Positions 40,201-48,654 of a stretch of 64,000 nucleotides of DNA are shown in pieces (position 1 is the first letter of the stretch; each line of letters starts with the position of its first letter). The translations under genes and the position numbers were made by a program. This DNA is from Herbiconiux gentiana. GTDB taxonomy: Bacteria; Actinomycetota; Actinomycetes; Actinomycetales; Microbacteriaceae. The DNA is taken from NCBI RefSeq assembly GCF_024978135.1, contig NZ_JANTEZ010000004.1, forward strand, positions 186,001-250,000, in the 5' to 3' direction. The notes under the pieces were generated by a model. It did not search any database. It was not told the origin of the DNA and saw only the letters and a list, made by a program, of their open reading frames with translations.

Positions 40201-41435
40201 GCGGCGTCCGCCCGTCGCCGGCCGCTCCCGATGCCGCCGCACGTCGCTTCGCGGTCGCCCACGGGCCCGCCTTCTGGATCGTGGCCGTCACCTTCCTGCT
40301 CGTCATGGCCTACTCGACCGTGCCGACGCCGCTCTACCCGCTCTACGAGCAGCGCGACGGCTTCCCGCCCTTCGTCGTGACGATGATCTTCGCCGCCTAC
40401 GCCGTCGGCGTGATGGTGAGCCTCTATCTGGCGGGGCACGTCAGCGACTGGCTCGGCCGGCGCCGGGTGCTGCTCGTGGCCGTGCTCGTGTCGGCGCTGT
40501 CGGCCGTGCTGTTCCTCTTCTTCACCGAGGTGCCCGGGCTGCTCGTGGCGCGCTTCGTCAACGGCGCGAGCATCGGCATCCTCACCGCTACGGCCACGGC
40601 GCATCTCGGCGAGCTTCGGGCCCGCGCGAAGCCCGACGAGAACAACATCGTCGCGGCGTCGGTGTCGGGCGCCGCGAACCTCGGCGGCCTCGCTCTCGGG
40701 CCGCTGATCGGCGGGCTCTTCGCCGAGTTCCTGCCCGACCCGCTGATGCTGCCGCACCTCGTGTTCCTCGTGGTGCTCATCGTCGCCGCCGTCGTGCTGC
40801 TGCTCGTGCCCGAGACGGTCGACGTGCCCACGGGCGACGACCGCCCGCGGTACCGCCCGCAGCGGCTCTCGGTGCCCGCCGGCTCGGGCCGCGCCTTCGC
40901 CGTGGCGGCGTTCGGCGCGTTCTCGGCCTTCGCCGTGTTCGGCCTGTTCTCCTCGCTCGCACCGACCTTCCTCGTCGTGACCTTCGACTCCCCCGACCAC
41001 CTGCTGGCGGGCGCCGTGTCGTTCTCGGTGTTCGCCGCAGCAGCCCTCGGGCAGCTCGCCCTGGTCAAGCTCCGGATGCGCGCGCAGCTCACCATCGCCC
41101 TGCTCGGCTGCACGACCGGCCTGGTGCTCGTCGCCGCGGGGGCGCTGCTGCCCGTGCTCGCGCTGTTCCTCGTGGGCGGGGTCGTGGCCGGGCTCGGGGT
41201 GGGGCTGCTGTTCAAGGGGGCGCTCGGCACGGCGATCGGATTGGCCGACCCGAAGCGGCGGGGCGAGACGCTGGCGCTGGTGTTCCTGATCGCGTACGCC
41301 GGGCTCGCGGTGCCGGCGCTCGGGGTGGGCGCGGCGCTGACGTTCGTGCCGGCGATCGTGGCGCTGGTGGTGTTCGTGGGGCTGGTGCTGGTGGCGACGA
41401 CGGTGGCGACGGTGGTGATGCGGCGGCGGGCTTAG
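40197..41435 (+). CDS. MFS transporter (12 TM)
   Basis: A 412-residue transporter with twelve predicted hydrophobic segments. Motif A is G-H-V-S-D-W-L-G-R-R-R between TM2 and TM3; TM1 has T-V-P-T-P-L-Y-P-L-Y, typical of a sugar/drug-transporter-like actinobacterial subgroup. The ATG overlaps the flavoprotein stop (ATGA, 40197-40200), so it belongs to the same operon. It likely exports the compound that the regulator senses or the flavoprotein modifies. A short T-run (CTTTTTGG) follows the stop. Confidence 0.88.
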   Translation: MSGVRPSPAAPDAAARRFAVAHGPAFWIVAVTFLLVMAYSTVPTPLYPLYEQRDGFPPFVVTMIFAAYAVGVMVSLYLAGHVSDWLGRRRVLLVAVLVSALSAVLFLFFTEVPGLLVARFVNGASIGILTATATAHLGELRARAKPDENNIVAASVSGAANLGGLALGPLIGGLFAEFLPDPLMLPHLVFLVVLIVAAVVLLLVPETVDVPTGDDRPRYRPQRLSVPAGSGRAFAVAAFGAFSAFAVFGLFSSLAPTFLVVTFDSPDHLLAGAVSFSVFAAAALGQLALVKLRMRAQLTIALLGCTTGLVLVAAGALLPVLALFLVGGVVAGLGVGLLFKGALGTAIGLADPKRRGETLALVFLIAYAGLAVPALGVGAALTFVPAIVALVVFVGLVLVATTVATVVMRRRA

Positions 41436-41452
41436 GGCTTTTTGGTCTCTCT

Positions 41453-42082
41453 TCAGTGGCCGGCCAGGGCGGCTGCTTCGCTGAGCCAGCGGCGGTGCTG
41501 ATCCCACGGGTCGGTGGCGCCGGCGCGCAGCACGTCGATGTGCGCCAGCAGCGCGTCGTGCTCGTCGAACCACTCACGCCCCGCGCGGTGGGCGGCGAAC
41601 TGCTGATGTCGCTGCTGCTCCAGACGCCGGTCGCCGCGCTCGAACGCCAGCAGCTCCTCGTAGCGCAGCTGCCCCAGCCGCGAGCGCGGGTTGGCCGACG
41701 TGCCGATCTTGATGCGCCCTCGAGAGCGGATGTAGTACACGACGTCGACGCGCACCGGCCGCGCATCCGGGTCGGGATGATCGTGCAGCCGCCACTCGCA
41801 CACCGCGCAGAGCCACCCCGACGGCCACCGCACACCGAGCCGTGACCCGCACGCCGGACACGGCGACGGCAGAACGTCGGTCACCCCCACCTCGCCGGCC
41901 ACCCACTCGGATGCGCGGAGCAGGTGCTCCTCGCAGAGCCCCAGCCCCGCTTCGACGACGACGGTCGCGCCGCATCGGCCTTGGGCCGTTCCCGTACCCG
42001 CGCCCGTACCCGCGCCGAGACCGGCGCCCGGGGCGAGCGCCCCGCACCCGTCGACCGCCGCGGGGTCGCGCTGATCTGCCAT
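41453..42082 (-). CDS. GIY-YIG-like (T5orf172/MUG113) protein with zinc ribbon
   Basis: A 209-residue protein. The centre has a four-cysteine zinc ribbon (P-C-P-A-C-G-S-R ... W-L-C-A-V-C-E-W). The C-terminal part (about 112-185) reads V-V-Y-Y-I-R-S-R-G-R-I-K-I-G-T-S-A-N-P, then R-L-E-Q-Q-R-H-Q-Q-F and E-W-F, matching the T5orf172/MUG113 branch of GIY-YIG nucleases. The first 35 residues are Gly/Ala/Thr-rich. It probably nicks or binds DNA, or is a degenerate relative. TACCGT lies six bases before the ATG. Confidence 0.78.
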   Translation of the reverse strand: MADQRDPAAVDGCGALAPGAGLGAGTGAGTGTAQGRCGATVVVEAGLGLCEEHLLRASEWVAGEVGVTDVLPSPCPACGSRLGVRWPSGWLCAVCEWRLHDHPDPDARPVRVDVVYYIRSRGRIKIGTSANPRSRLGQLRYEELLAFERGDRRLEQQRHQQFAAHRAGREWFDEHDALLAHIDVLRAGATDPWDQHRRWLSEAAALAGH

Positions 42083-42088
42083 GGCGTC

Positions 42089-42094
42089 ACGGTA
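42089..42094 (-). promoter_or_regulatory. -10 box of the GIY-YIG-like gene, leaderless
   Basis: TACCGT on the minus strand, then GACGCC and ATG. Confidence 0.5.
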
Positions 42095-42143
42095 CCCCGG
42101 GCCGCCGACACCGGCGCGCGTCGGCGCCGGCGCGCGGGTCGGT

Positions 42144-42527
42144 TCAGGCCGCGACGAGCTCGATCTCGACCCGGGCGCCGAGCGGGAGGCCGGCGACGGC
42201 GACGGTGGTGCGGGCGGGATAGGGCGTGTCGAACATCCGCTCGTAGACCTCGTTCATGGCCGCGAAGTCCTCCATCGAGATGAGGTAGACGTTCACCTTG
42301 ACGGCGTCGGCTAGGGTGCGCCCGGCGGCGGCGAGCACGAGGCCGAGATTGGCGAAGACCCGCTCGGTCTGGGCGGCGATGCCGCCGTCGACGAGGCGTC
42401 CGGTGGCGGGGTCGATGGGGGTCTGGCCCGAGAGGTAGAGCAGCTCGCGGCCCCCACCCGAGGCGGCGTGCGAGTAGGGGCCGACCGCGCGGGGCGCGTC
42501 GGGGGCGTCGAGGGGGCGTCGGGGCAT
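42144..42527 (-). CDS. RidA-family enamine/imine deaminase
   Basis: A 127-residue full-length Rid protein: A-P-R-A-V-G-P-Y-S-H-A near the N-terminus, L-Y-L-S-G-Q-T-P-I-D-P, the helix T-E-R-V-F-A-N-L-G-L-V-L-A-A-A-G, and the catalytic-arginine region Y-P-A-R-T-T-V-A-V-A-G-L-P near residue 108. RidA hydrolyses reactive enamine/imine intermediates from PLP enzymes and so protects the cytoplasm. It forms trimers. It stands between two nuclease-like genes but is probably an independent housekeeping gene. Confidence 0.9.
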   Translation of the reverse strand: MPRRPLDAPDAPRAVGPYSHAASGGGRELLYLSGQTPIDPATGRLVDGGIAAQTERVFANLGLVLAAAGRTLADAVKVNVYLISMEDFAAMNEVYERMFDTPYPARTTVAVAGLPLGARVEIELVAA

Positions 42528-42748
42528 GCCCCGATCCTGCCACGGCGGCTGCCGCCGCCGCTGCCGCCGCGGCTGTTGCTGTGGTCATTGCTGCGGCCGG
42601 TGCTGTGATCGCGCACCCGGGTGGGGGTACCGGGGCGCGCCGGCCCGGACACTGTGCAACACCCCGCCCGAGCAGGAAGCGCTGGATGTCGGTGGTCGAC
42701 CGTAGGGTCGGAGCGGCCGTGGCGGTGCGGTCGGAGAGGAGCGCGGGC

Positions 42749-44077
42749 GTGCCCGAGAGCATCGACGCCTGGTGGTCGCGACGCCAGCGCTCGAAGGGCA
42801 GCGACGTGCCCTACGCCGTGGGCACCTACCGCGACGACTGGGCCCGCTACCCCGTGCTGGTTCGGCAGTACCACCCCGATTTGAATCGGATGATAACCCT
42901 CACCCAGGTCCCGCCCGCGGCCGACGTGTACCTCACCTGGCAGTGCGAGTCGGGCCACATCTTCATCGCTACTCCTGCCGAGCAGCGCTCCCGCCCCGGA
43001 GGCGGCCAGCGCCGCCGCTCCGTCTGGTGCCCCACCTGCTCCGACCTCGCGGCCCCCCGCCGCCCGCCCAAGCCCTTCCCGGGCCCCTCGGTCCCACCCG
43101 ACGGCCCGACCGCCACCCACTCCCACCACTCCTCCCCCTCGGTCCCACCCGACGGCCCGACTGCGCACAGCTCGCACCGCCCCTCCCCCTCACCTTCCTC
43201 GCCCGGCAGTCCGCGCCACCGCTCCCCCGGCTCTTCCGGAGGCCCACTCCGCGCAAACCCACACGATTCTTTCCCCCCGGCCGCCTCCACCGGAGACCCA
43301 TCCGTCGGCCCACACCCGGCCGGGGGTGGGCGGCGCTCGGGGCGGGCGCGGGCCGCGGGGTCCACCGTGTATCGGGGGGCGCCGAGGTCGGGGCGGGCAG
43401 CTGATCCGGCGCCGCCGGTGCCGCCCGGGGTGTCGGCGGCGGGGCGGCGGGCTCGGCAGGGAATCGTGCGGCTGGCCGGCGTCCCGTTCATCGTGCCGCC
43501 GCTTCCGGAGGTGCCTCCGGTGAGCGCCGGGGTCGAGCATCCGCCACCGCCCTCGATGGGGCTGCCGGAGACCGAGACCGGCAGCGGGATGGAGCTCCGG
43601 AGCGAGGACGTTCGCACCGACCCGCGGCATCGCGCCGGCGACCCGTTCCACAGCACGCGGGCGCCGCGCACGGCGTCCGCCGCCGAGGCCGATCTGCGCG
43701 CACGTCTGAGCGAGCGCTTCGACCTCGACCTGTCGCCCGAGCGGGCGAACGCCGTCGCGGTCACCCGGCCGTTCTTCGGGCGCACGGAGGTCTGGCCCGA
43801 CATCGTCATCCCCGAGCTGCGCGTCGCGATCGAGTACGACACGGTCGGCCGCTTCGGTCTCGAACACGTCGGCCCCCGTGAGGACACCGACCGCCGAAAG
43901 GACCGGATGCTCCGCGCCGTCGACTGGGAGGTGATCCGCGTGCGCTGCGGCAAGCTGCAGCCGATCGGCCCCCACGACATCGTCGCGTCGGGCGTCACGA
44001 ACCGCGTCGTCGACGACCTCGTCGAGGTCCTCCGCGCCATCCGCGGCGACCTCTTCGTCAACGCCTACCTCCGCTGA
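42749..44077 (+). CDS. Zinc-ribbon plus PD-(D/E)XK endonuclease-like protein
   Basis: A 442-residue protein in three parts. The N-terminus (about 1-100) contains C-E-S-G-H-I-F ... W-C-P-T-C-S-D, a treble-clef zinc ribbon of the DUF4379 kind. A Pro/Ser/His-rich disordered middle (about 105-280) contains a repeated S-V-P-P-D-G-P-T-A unit. The C-terminus (about 300-442) has V-W-P-D-I-V-I-P-E-L-R-V-A-I-E-Y-D ... K-D-R-M-L-R-A-V-D-W-E-V-I-R-V-R, the PD-(D/E)XK core seen in Vsr and DUF559 nucleases. The GTG start has AGGAG seven bases upstream; an ATG at 42686 is the alternative. Mismatch or phage-DNA cleavage is possible; role unproven. Confidence 0.78.
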   Translation: MPESIDAWWSRRQRSKGSDVPYAVGTYRDDWARYPVLVRQYHPDLNRMITLTQVPPAADVYLTWQCESGHIFIATPAEQRSRPGGGQRRRSVWCPTCSDLAAPRRPPKPFPGPSVPPDGPTATHSHHSSPSVPPDGPTAHSSHRPSPSPSSPGSPRHRSPGSSGGPLRANPHDSFPPAASTGDPSVGPHPAGGGRRSGRARAAGSTVYRGAPRSGRAADPAPPVPPGVSAAGRRARQGIVRLAGVPFIVPPLPEVPPVSAGVEHPPPPSMGLPETETGSGMELRSEDVRTDPRHRAGDPFHSTRAPRTASAAEADLRARLSERFDLDLSPERANAVAVTRPFFGRTEVWPDIVIPELRVAIEYDTVGRFGLEHVGPREDTDRRKDRMLRAVDWEVIRVRCGKLQPIGPHDIVASGVTNRVVDDLVEVLRAIRGDLFVNAYLR

Positions 44078-44382
44078 CCCCGCGCGCTCCCCTGCCCACC
44101 TGCTCAGCCCCCGGATAGGGCGAGCGGCCATGCGGTCTGCCCTGTGCCCACCCGCCGGCAGATTGGTGGACTGGTGAACTGGCGAAGTGGGGTCTGACCT
44201 GTGCTCACCCGCCCACCAGACTGGCGAACTGGCGAAGTGGGGTCTGACCTGTGCCCGCAGGCCCACCGCCGGACTTCGGATCTGGCGGTCGGATCTGGGA
44301 ATCTGAAGATCTGGCTGGTGCCGGCCTGCCCGCCGTGATGACGGTCGCCGGGCTCGGAAGCAGCGGCGACTAGCCTGAACGC
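44078..44382. repeat. Gene-free gap with 50-bp tandem repeat
   Basis: This 305-bp gap holds about 2.5 copies of a 50-bp unit. CTGGTGAACTGGCGAAGTGG at 44171 and CTGGCGAACTGGCGAAGTGG at 44221 are each followed by GGTCTGACCTGTGC; a degenerate third GGTCTGCCCTGTGC lies at about 44134. A similar GATCGGACCTGTGCC occurs near 6648-6662. No gene or RNA is recognised. Confidence 0.7.
44371..44376 (+). promoter_or_regulatory. -10 box, leaderless
   Basis: TAGCCT, then GAACGC and the ATG at 44383. Confidence 0.5.
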
Positions 44383-44688
44383 ATGGAGTGGGTGGACCGG
44401 GTCGGGCTGACCTTCTGGGTCGTCGTGGTCGCGGTGGTGCTCGTGGTCGGCGCAGTGATCGGCTGGCGACTCATCCGGATAGCCGCAGCCGCCCGACGGG
44501 GCGAGTTTTCCTCTGGCCCGAAGCGAAATCGCACCGGAGGCCCCAGGTCGCAGCGATCTCCGTCGGCGCGCGGCAGCAGCCTGCGCCCGGACGCAGCGGA
44601 CCGGGTCTACCTCCTCGACGACACCCCGCCGAGCTCGGCCGACTTCCCCGAGCGTCCGAACGACGACCTGGATGCGACTGGCCGGTAG
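44383..44688 (+). CDS. Small single-pass membrane protein
   Basis: A 101-residue protein: one N-terminal transmembrane helix (F-W-V-V-V-V-A-V-V-L-V-V-G-A-V-I-G, about 11-27) followed by a basic, disordered-looking cytoplasmic tail (R-R-G-E-F-S-S-G-P-K-R-N-R) that ends acidic. No family is recognised. The -10 box six bases upstream of the ATG supports the start. Isolated. Confidence 0.62.
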   Translation: MEWVDRVGLTFWVVVVAVVLVVGAVIGWRLIRIAAAARRGEFSSGPKRNRTGGPRSQRSPSARGSSLRPDAADRVYLLDDTPPSSADFPERPNDDLDATGR

Positions 44689-44761
44689 CACCGTGCCGCC
44701 GGGCCGCAGTGTCGGCGGGAACACGCCGCAGACGGTGGACGCGCCGGCAGTAATAAGCCGC

Positions 44762-44992
44762 TCAGGCGGCGCGGGGTGGGGAGGCGCGGGTGAGGGCCGC
44801 GTCGAGTTCGGCGAGGCCGAGGGCCAGGAGGTCGGCGTCGAGCGCGCCCGTGTCGGCCTGGTGGGTGAGCGTGTAGAGCTCGAGGCGCAGGCGGGCGGCC
44901 GCTGCCGGGGAGGGGCCGGCGATCGCGTCGATGCGGGAATGGAGGTGGCGGCGGTGGGTGATGAGCGGTGCCGTCCAGATGCTGGTCGTCAT
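44762..44992 (-). CDS. Small protein of unknown function
   Basis: A 76-residue, mostly helical, alanine- and leucine-rich protein (R-L-R-L-E-L-Y-T-L-T-H-Q-A-D-T and L-L-A-L-G-L-A-E-L-D-A-A-L). There are no cysteines or membrane segments. A good GAGGAG lies before the ATG, which is the main reason to accept it. Function unknown. Confidence 0.6.
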   Translation of the reverse strand: MTTSIWTAPLITHRRHLHSRIDAIAGPSPAAAARLRLELYTLTHQADTGALDADLLALGLAELDAALTRASPPRAA

Positions 44993-45109
44993 GAGAGGTC
45001 TCCTCGCGGTGGGTGGGTCGCCCCCGGCGGCCCGTGCAGGTCACCGTAGGCGAAGGGGGTGGGGCGAGCATCCGATGTGACGCGGTCGCGTCGTCATGTG
45101 TCGATTCGT

Positions 45110-45155
45110 GACGGGCACGGGCACGGGGACGGGCACGGGCACGGGCACGGGGCGG
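45110..45155. repeat. Hexanucleotide tract GGGCAC
   Basis: Seven near-perfect GGGCAC/GGGGAC units in the gap before the DUF1992 gene. Non-coding. Confidence 0.75.
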
Positions 45156-45232
45156 AACACCGGAGCTCGGAGGAATGCTCCCGCAGAGCCGCCCGGGAAC
45201 GAGGGGCTGGACCGAGAACGGTGGAAACGTCT

Positions 45233-45238
45233 TACGCT
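45233..45238 (+). promoter_or_regulatory. -10 box of the DUF1992 gene, leaderless
   Basis: TACGCT, then seven bases and the GTG at 45246. Confidence 0.5.
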
Positions 45239-45245
45239 GGATGAG

Positions 45246-45869
45246 GTGGTGCAGGACAAGAAGCGAGACGACGGGCGGACGGCCGATCCGCGGCTGAGGG
45301 CCGCCCGCTACCGCACGGGCAGCGACACCGGCACCGACATCGACGGCGAATCCGACGACGCCGGGCGACCGACGATGGAGCAGCGGTCGCAGTACGTCGA
45401 GATCCAGATCGCTCAGGCCATGCGCCGCGGCGACTTCGACGATCTGCCGGGGGCCGGCAAGCCGCTGACCGGGCTCGGCGGCACCTACGACCCGGACTGG
45501 TGGATACGCCAGAAGATCGAACGCGAGCGCCTGACCGGCCTGGGGCCCCCGGCACTGACGCTGCGCACCGAGGACGCGGAGCTCGAAGGTCGGCTCGACG
45601 CCATCCACAGCGAGCACGGGGTGCGCGAGGTGATCGCCGACTTCAACCGGCGGATCGTCGAGGCCCGGCGCCAGCTGCAGGGCGGGCCACCCGTGGTCAC
45701 GGCGACACGCGACGCCGACGAGGAGGTCGACGCGTGGAGGCACCGGCGCGAGGAGCGCGGACGCCTGGCGCGGGAGGCCCGCGAGCGGGAGGACGCCGAG
45801 CTCGCCGCCCTGCCGTGGCGCGAACGACGCCGTGCCCTCAGGGCTCGTCGCCTGCGCGACGGCTGGTGA
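45246..45869 (+). CDS. DUF1992 (DnaJC28-like) protein
   Basis: A 207-residue soluble protein. The conserved block Y-V-E-I-Q-I-A-Q-A-M-R-R-G-D-F-D-D-L-P-G-A-G-K-P-L (about 44-68) is the hallmark of DUF1992, the domain shared with eukaryotic DNAJC28. The C-terminal half is a charged, probably coiled-coil region (R-H-R-R-E-E-R-G-R-L-A-R-E-A-R-E-R-E-D). Function is unknown, possibly chaperone-related. GTG at 45246 is chosen because a -10 box lies seven bases upstream. It overlaps the convergent membrane protein gene by 32 bases. Confidence 0.82.
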   Translation: MVQDKKRDDGRTADPRLRAARYRTGSDTGTDIDGESDDAGRPTMEQRSQYVEIQIAQAMRRGDFDDLPGAGKPLTGLGGTYDPDWWIRQKIERERLTGLGPPALTLRTEDAELEGRLDAIHSEHGVREVIADFNRRIVEARRQLQGGPPVVTATRDADEEVDAWRHRREERGRLAREAREREDAELAALPWRERRRALRARRLRDGW

Positions 45870-46293
45870 CGCTGCGACCCGCACGCCGTCGATCCGCCAC
45901 GACCACGACCGCGACGACCAGTAGCCACCCCACCACCGACGCCACCCCCGCCCCACCGGCCTCCCGCACGACGATCCCGAGCGACCCCGGCCAGCTCGCG
46001 TTCCCCGACAGCAGCACCAGCACCGCCGTGATCCCTCCCCCGACCACCACCCCCAGGCCGGCGAGCAGCAGCGCCGCCGCGACGTGCCGCGCACCGCGCC
46101 GCACCAGCCACGCCGCCACCGGCACCCAGACGACGAGCCCGCACACCGCGTAGGCACCCGCGGTCCCCCCGAGCACCCCGAGCGCTGCGCCGATCGACAT
46201 GTCCCATCCGCCGCCGCCCACGCCGACGCTCACGAGCAGCACGACCACGCCCACCACCGGCCAGGCGATCACCCCGAGAAGCAGCCTCTGCAC
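45838..46293 (-). CDS. Four-helix membrane protein of unknown function
   Basis: A 151-residue hydrophobic protein with four clear transmembrane segments, glycine/valine-rich, and a short basic cytoplasmic tail (R-R-R-A-G-R-S-V-T-S-R-R). It starts with GTG. No motif points to transport or enzymatic function. It ends inside the convergent DUF1992 gene. Confidence 0.7.
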   Translation of the reverse strand: MQRLLLGVIAWPVVGVVVLLVSVGVGGGGWDMSIGAALGVLGGTAGAYAVCGLVVWVPVAAWLVRRGARHVAAALLLAGLGVVVGGGITAVLVLLSGNASWPGSLGIVVREAGGAGVASVVGWLLVVAVVVVADRRRAGRSVTSRRAGDEP

Positions 46294-46363
46294 GCCACCA
46301 TCGTCCCTGACCCGGGTGTCCGGTGGGTGAACAGGATCGTCGCACGCAGAGGGGCGACGCCCC

Positions 46364-47863
46364 CTACCCGCACCAATCCGCCTGGAACCCCGGCACCCCC
46401 CGCTCGACCGACCCGTCGGCGACCGCCACGAAGTACGTCGTCATCTCCGAGTACCCCGGCAGCGCGTACCCGTCCCCCACGGCCCCGGCCGCGATGGTCT
46501 CGACCGCCAGATACTGCCCGTTCGGCGACAGGCAGAAGCTCCGGATGCGCGACCCGGCCGCCGCGGGCCGGTAGAGCTCGCGGGTGCCGTCCGCATCCGC
46601 GTAGAGGATCACCGACGACTGCGCCGCCGACCCCGACGAGTAGTCGACCGCGTCGTACTGCCGCACCGTGGCCCCGTTCGGCAGGGTGGCGATGGCGGCC
46701 GGGTAGAGGGCGGGATCCGCATCCGGAACCGCCTGGTCGAGAGGCTCGACGACGCCGTCGGCCAGGTCGATGGTCGAGGTGCCCGCCGGATCGGCGACCA
46801 CGAGCTTCAGCCCTCCGGCGAGGAAATCGCGCATCTCGACGTGGCGCCCGAGCGGGGTGGGCCCGCCGCTGCCGAGCGGGTCGATGAGGTAGAGCTGCTG
46901 GTCGGTGCTCTGCGCGACGAGCGACGAACTGCCCGGCACGAACTGCCAGTCCACGACCCGGAGCGGCGCCCCGTCGAAGCCGGTCACCTCCTTCGGACGC
47001 CCCGACGCGTCGAGCGGGTCGAAGGTGAACAGGGCGTTCTGATAGTCGCGGCCCTGCGCATCCGTGCCGCCGTTCACCGTGTAGCCGAAGAGGCCGGCCG
47101 TCGTCGAGGCGTGCAGGTTCTGGATGCGCGATCCCGTCGGCGTGAAGACCGTCGCCGGCGTCGCACCGGCCTGGGAGACCGCGAGCGTGCTGCCGCCTTC
47201 GGCATCGAGCAGGATCACGGCCAGCGCATCGCCCGCGACCGCGTACTGCTGGATGCGCGGGGCTTCGAGCACCACGTCGGTCGACGAGTCGGCGCCCGAG
47301 GACAGGCCCGAACGCAGGATTTGGTCGTCGGGCTTGTCGGCGCCGGCCGCTGCACCTCCGCGTCGGAGGAGGCTGTAGACGTCGATGTCGGGCGTGCGGA
47401 ACGAGTAGTCGATCGAGCCCGTGAGGCCCGTGCCCTCGCCCGTGACGCCGTCGACCCGCACCTCGTAGTCGGTGGCGTAGTCGAGGATGCCGCCGAAGGT
47501 CAGCGTCACGTCGGCACCCGACGACTCGACCGAGAAGGGGGTCTCGGGGATGACGCTCACCTGGGCGGCGTCGACCGGTTGCAGCGACTGGTCGGCGTGC
47601 AGCACGAGGCGCTGGTCGGGGCGCGCGATCGTGGCGGCCGGGTTGACGGAGCCGGCCTGGAGCGTCGGGCCGCGAAGCACGGCGGCGGTGCCGAGACCGG
47701 CGGCCGCCACGGCCAGCACGAGCAGGGTGGCGGCGCTGGTGCGACGGAAGCGGCGGAACTGCGAGCGCTCGGCCCGCGCGCGCGGGGCGCCGGTCAGCGG
47801 GAGTCGATCGGCCCGCACGCGGTCGGGCCGCGGTCGGTCGGGCGGCGGCGTGCGATCGGCCAT
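46364..47863 (-). CDS. Membrane-anchored beta-propeller-like protein
   Basis: A 499-residue protein: an arginine/proline-rich cytoplasmic N-terminus (about 1-40), one transmembrane helix (A-A-T-L-L-V-L-A-V-A-A-A-G-L-G-T-A-A-V-L, about 43-62), an Ig-like domain (about 85-165: V-S-V-I-P-E-T-P-F-S-V-E) and a C-terminal region of repeated strand units (L-A-V-I-L-L-D-A-E-G-G-S, L-Y-L-I-D-P-L-G-S, F-C-L-S-P-N-G-Q-Y-L-A-V-E) that looks like a TolB/WD-type propeller. It is extracytoplasmic. The ATG overlaps the stop of the TIGR03943 gene (TGATG), so it is co-translated with the permease pair. Confidence 0.75.
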   Translation of the reverse strand: MADRTPPPDRPRPDRVRADRLPLTGAPRARAERSQFRRFRRTSAATLLVLAVAAAGLGTAAVLRGPTLQAGSVNPAATIARPDQRLVLHADQSLQPVDAAQVSVIPETPFSVESSGADVTLTFGGILDYATDYEVRVDGVTGEGTGLTGSIDYSFRTPDIDVYSLLRRGGAAAGADKPDDQILRSGLSSGADSSTDVVLEAPRIQQYAVAGDALAVILLDAEGGSTLAVSQAGATPATVFTPTGSRIQNLHASTTAGLFGYTVNGGTDAQGRDYQNALFTFDPLDASGRPKEVTGFDGAPLRVVDWQFVPGSSSLVAQSTDQQLYLIDPLGSGGPTPLGRHVEMRDFLAGGLKLVVADPAGTSTIDLADGVVEPLDQAVPDADPALYPAAIATLPNGATVRQYDAVDYSSGSAAQSSVILYADADGTRELYRPAAAGSRIRSFCLSPNGQYLAVETIAAGAVGDGYALPGYSEMTTYFVAVADGSVERGVPGFQADWCG

Positions 47864-48654
47864 CAGTAGACGTACGGCTCGGCCGGCTGGTCGACCGGCG
47901 TGATCTCGGCCGGCTCGAAGACGATGGCCTGCGCGCTCGCGGTGCCGGGGTTCGTTCCGAAGGTGCCGGATGCCTCGACCCACGAGTCGACCGCGTAGCT
48001 GTCCTTCCATCCCGGCAGGTAGACGGGCACGCCGACCGGCTGCGCGTCGACGGCGCAGCAGGTGACGACGAAGCGGGCTACGTAGAAGACGTCCTCGGGC
48101 GCGTCGGGGTCGGGGGTCACGAAGCCGGTGAGGGTGGCGGTCTTCCCGGCGAAGTAGTCCTCGCCCGCGCCCTGGCGCAGCAGCGACGCCCAGTCCTTGA
48201 TCGTGAAGCCCGAGGTGTCGCTGCCGACGAGCGTCTCGGTCGCGCCGGTGTCGGTGACGGCGGCCGAGGCGTTCAGGTCGCGCTGGTCGACGGTGGCGGT
48301 GGTGAGCGTCGACGGCGGCACGATCAGCAGGGCTCCGACGGTGGCGGCGATCACGACACCGGCGGCGACGGCCCACACGGTGTCGCGACGTCGGCGGGGG
48401 CCGGGGGCGGCGGGCGGATGCTCGTGGTCGGCGTGCCCGTCGTGCTCGCCCTCGCCCTCCCCCGCCCCCGGCACCACCGAGAACGCCGCCAGCACCACGA
48501 CCCCCGCGAGCACCGCCATCACCACCGTGAACTCGTAGTACCGCGGGTGGATGTACAGCCCCAGCTGCCCGGTCACGGCGAGCCAGATGATGGCGACGAT
48601 CCCCACGAGGGAGAGCAGGATGCCGCGCCAGCGGGTCAGCAGTCGGTCACGCAA
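47863..48654 (-). CDS. TIGR03943-family permease partner (YcgQ-like)
   Basis: A 263-residue protein: two transmembrane helices near the N-terminus, a His/Glu-rich loop (G-E-G-E-H-D-G-H-A-D-H-E-H-P) that may bind metal, a third helix, and an external domain carrying the family's paired cysteines (V-V-T-C-C-A-V-D-A-Q-P-V-G-V-P). The family works with UPF0718 permeases; a metal-related role has been suggested for homologues. The start is TTG, overlapping the permease's stop by eight bases. Confidence 0.85.
   Translation of the reverse strand: MRDRLLTRWRGILLSLVGIVAIIWLAVTGQLGLYIHPRYYEFTVVMAVLAGVVVLAAFSVVPGAGEGEGEHDGHADHEHPPAAPGPRRRRDTVWAVAAGVVIAATVGALLIVPPSTLTTATVDQRDLNASAAVTDTGATETLVGSDTSGFTIKDWASLLRQGAGEDYFAGKTATLTGFVTPDPDAPEDVFYVARFVVTCCAVDAQPVGVPVYLPGWKDSYAVDSWVEASGTFGTNPGTASAQAIVFEPAEITPVDQPAEPYVY

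Noticed and set aside
42528-42748. GCC/GCT-rich run before the PD-(D/E)XK gene as a coding N-terminus
   Set aside because: It translates to Ala/Val runs only, and a strong AGGAG sits before the GTG at 42749.
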